This document shows, one piece after another, positions 6,469 through 7,759 of a DNA stretch of 7,759 nt. A program made the position numbers and the translations under genes. Source of the DNA: a bacterium. GTDB lineage: Bacteria; Patescibacteriota; Minisyncoccia; Moranbacterales; DUUL01. Location: NCBI GenBank assembly GCA_030641245.1, contig DAOWHU010000009.1, positions 1-7,759 on the forward strand. Reading direction: 5' to 3'. The first letter of the stretch is position 1; every line of letters starts with the position of its first letter. The notes beneath the pieces are model-generated. The model saw nothing but the letters and a program-made list of their open reading frames with translations, did no database searches and had not been told where the DNA came from.

Positions 6469-7759
6469 TTACTTTCTAATTTTACCCGAAGTTATTAATA
6501 AGGCAAGGGCAAGCCAAAAAATGAATTGGCCTTGGGGAAGGGTCCAAAAATAGTGGTCAAAAAATCCGAGTAGCAAAAAACTACCGGTTAGTATTAGGAA
6601 TAATTCATTTTTTCGAGAAAGTTTTATAGATTGAAAGTTTTTGAAAATAAATAAAATTAAAAGGACAAATCCAATTAGTCCGATTTCGCTCCAAGCTAAT
6701 AAATATAGATTATGAACTGGTTGGAGATCCCAAGTGGGAAGATTTTGAGGGTTTAGTTTTTTGAATTCGAGAATGAATTGCCCGGGGCCTATTCCAAAGA
6801 AGAAATTGTTTTTAATTATGGATTGAGAAAATTGAGAACAGTTTTGGCGGAGAGTTAAAGATTGGTCTTGGCAGTCTCTGAGACAAAGGCGAGTCGGAAT
6901 AAATTTAGAGAAACTGAAAAAAAGAATCATTAAAATTAAAGAAAAAAGAATCATAGATTTAATCATAGTATTAATCCTATGATTTTTTTGGAGGAAGAAT
7001 CTGAAGATTAAGATTAATCCAAAGAGGGAAGTTGTTAGCCAAATGCTTCGAGAAAAAGTAACTAAAATCCCAATTAAAATCAAAAGTAACCCCGCTCCAA
7101 AATGAATCTGGCCGGATAAAAGTTTGGAGTCAGGGCTTAGTTTGAATTTTTTGAAAATTAAAGGAAGAGAAAAAGGGATTTTCCAGTTTTTGTTTAAAGC
7201 GAAATAGAGTCCGGCGATTAAAGCTAAGAACAAAAAAGCACCCAAGAGATTGGGATGAGGGAAGGTTCCATAGGCTCGAATAAATTTTTCGCTTTGAAGT
7301 TCTAATTTTGCTACTCCTAAAATATTAGGGCTTAAAATACTTTCTCCTAAATATTTTAAGTTGAGAGATTTTTGAAAAATAAATTGCGACAAAGCAATTA
7401 TGGATTGGATTACTCCAGAGAGAAAAATTAAATAAAGAACTTTATTGAAAAGTTTTCTGGTTTTAATAATGTCAATGAAGATTGAAAAGAAAACCAGGAT
7501 TTCCAATAATCTCAGGGAATTATAGAGAGAGGCATTTAAATTGGAGGCGAGGAAAAGAGAATTGCCGAGCAGGTAGATTGCCAGAAATAAAAGCCAGTTA
7601 GATTTTAGGGTTTTCGGAGTTGGCTTAGTTTTTATTTTTTGGGTTGTCCAGCCAGAAAAAATTATTAAAAACAGAATGTCAAAGAGGTAGAGAGAATATT
7701 GCAAGGGCGTTTTGAAAAATAAGAAGCTGTCGGTGGCAGAGAAGTTGAAAATATAATGA
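6469..7759 (-). CDS. O-antigen ligase / polymerase-like (Wzy_C) membrane protein, 5' end cut by window edge
   Basis: At least 429 residues with about ten membrane segments. Wzy_C family marks are YGTFPHPNLLGAFL, then TFSRSIWL, FGIGPGQF, and HNLYLLAWSEIGLIGFVLL with the conserved histidine. In known members these proteins join or polymerise lipid-linked glycans at the outer face of the cytoplasmic membrane. Here the substrate is unknown, and in a Patescibacteria-like cell it could be a surface glycan or a glycoprotein. The frame stays open from 7704 to the right edge. The 18 extra residues (beginning HYIFNFSATDSF) resemble the N-terminal section that precedes the first membrane segment in relatives, so the true start lies outside the window; TTG at 7704 is internal. 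Two close cysteines (274, 278 counted from that TTG) sit in the region before the GIGPGQF segment. It is the first visible gene of the ligase-valS-PrsW run. Confidence 0.88.
   Translation of the reverse strand, partial: HYIFNFSATDSFLFFKTPLQYSLYLFDILFLIIFSGWTTQKIKTKPTPKTLKSNWLLFLAIYLLGNSLFLASNLNASLYNSLRLLEILVFFSIFIDIIKTRKLFNKVLYLIFLSGVIQSIIALSQFIFQKSLNLKYLGESILSPNILGVAKLELQSEKFIRAYGTFPHPNLLGAFLFLALIAGLYFALNKNWKIPFSLPLIFKKFKLSPDSKLLSGQIHFGAGLLLILIGILVTFSRSIWLTTSLFGLILIFRFFLQKNHRINTMIKSMILFSLILMILFFSFSKFIPTRLCLRDCQDQSLTLRQNCSQFSQSIIKNNFFFGIGPGQFILEFKKLNPQNLPTWDLQPVHNLYLLAWSEIGLIGFVLLILFIFKNFQSIKLSRKNELFLILTGSFLLLGFFDHYFWTLPQGQFIFWLALALLITSGKIRK

Noticed and set aside
7702..7704. TTG as the start of the ligase gene
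   Set aside because: The frame continues upstream without a stop, and the added residues fit the family N-terminus; there is no ribosome site before the TTG.

Overview
The window looks like part of a low-GC bacterial genome of the Candidate Phyla Radiation (Patescibacteria) type. The evidence is the combination and style of the genes: a VanW protein with an N-terminal anchor, a small heat-shock protein with a long acidic head, a compact PrsW-like membrane protease, a valyl-tRNA synthetase with the GTGALGVTPAH editing motif, and an O-antigen ligase-like membrane protein. Shine-Dalgarno sequences are nearly absent. This placement is by recognition only, not by a search. All six genes lie on the minus strand, so transcription runs from right to left.

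Right to centre (7759 to 3283): an O-antigen ligase/polymerase-like protein whose start lies beyond the right edge, then valS after 24 bases, then a PrsW-family protease starting with GTG directly after the valS stop. The spacing suggests one operon joining envelope glycan assembly, translation and membrane proteolysis.

Centre (3294 to 2489): an Hsp20 gene with its own plausible promoter, overlapped by a perfect 10-base inverted repeat that could be a stress operator. It ends in a strong intrinsic terminator.

Left centre (2464 to 1059): a VanW-family envelope protein beginning only 25 bases beyond that terminator. It is followed by a second long hairpin.

Left edge (1031 to 1): the part least like the rest. 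A near-consensus sigma70-type promoter is followed by a leader of about 205 bases with mutually exclusive helices. It drives a secreted protein with a signal peptide and a clear PEP-CTERM sorting tail, cut by the window edge just before its stop. This gene is visibly richer in GC than its neighbours. Either it was acquired, or the contig joins two genomes. The structured leader and the PEP-CTERM protein are the most interesting items here. No tRNA, rRNA, CRISPR array or insertion sequence was seen.
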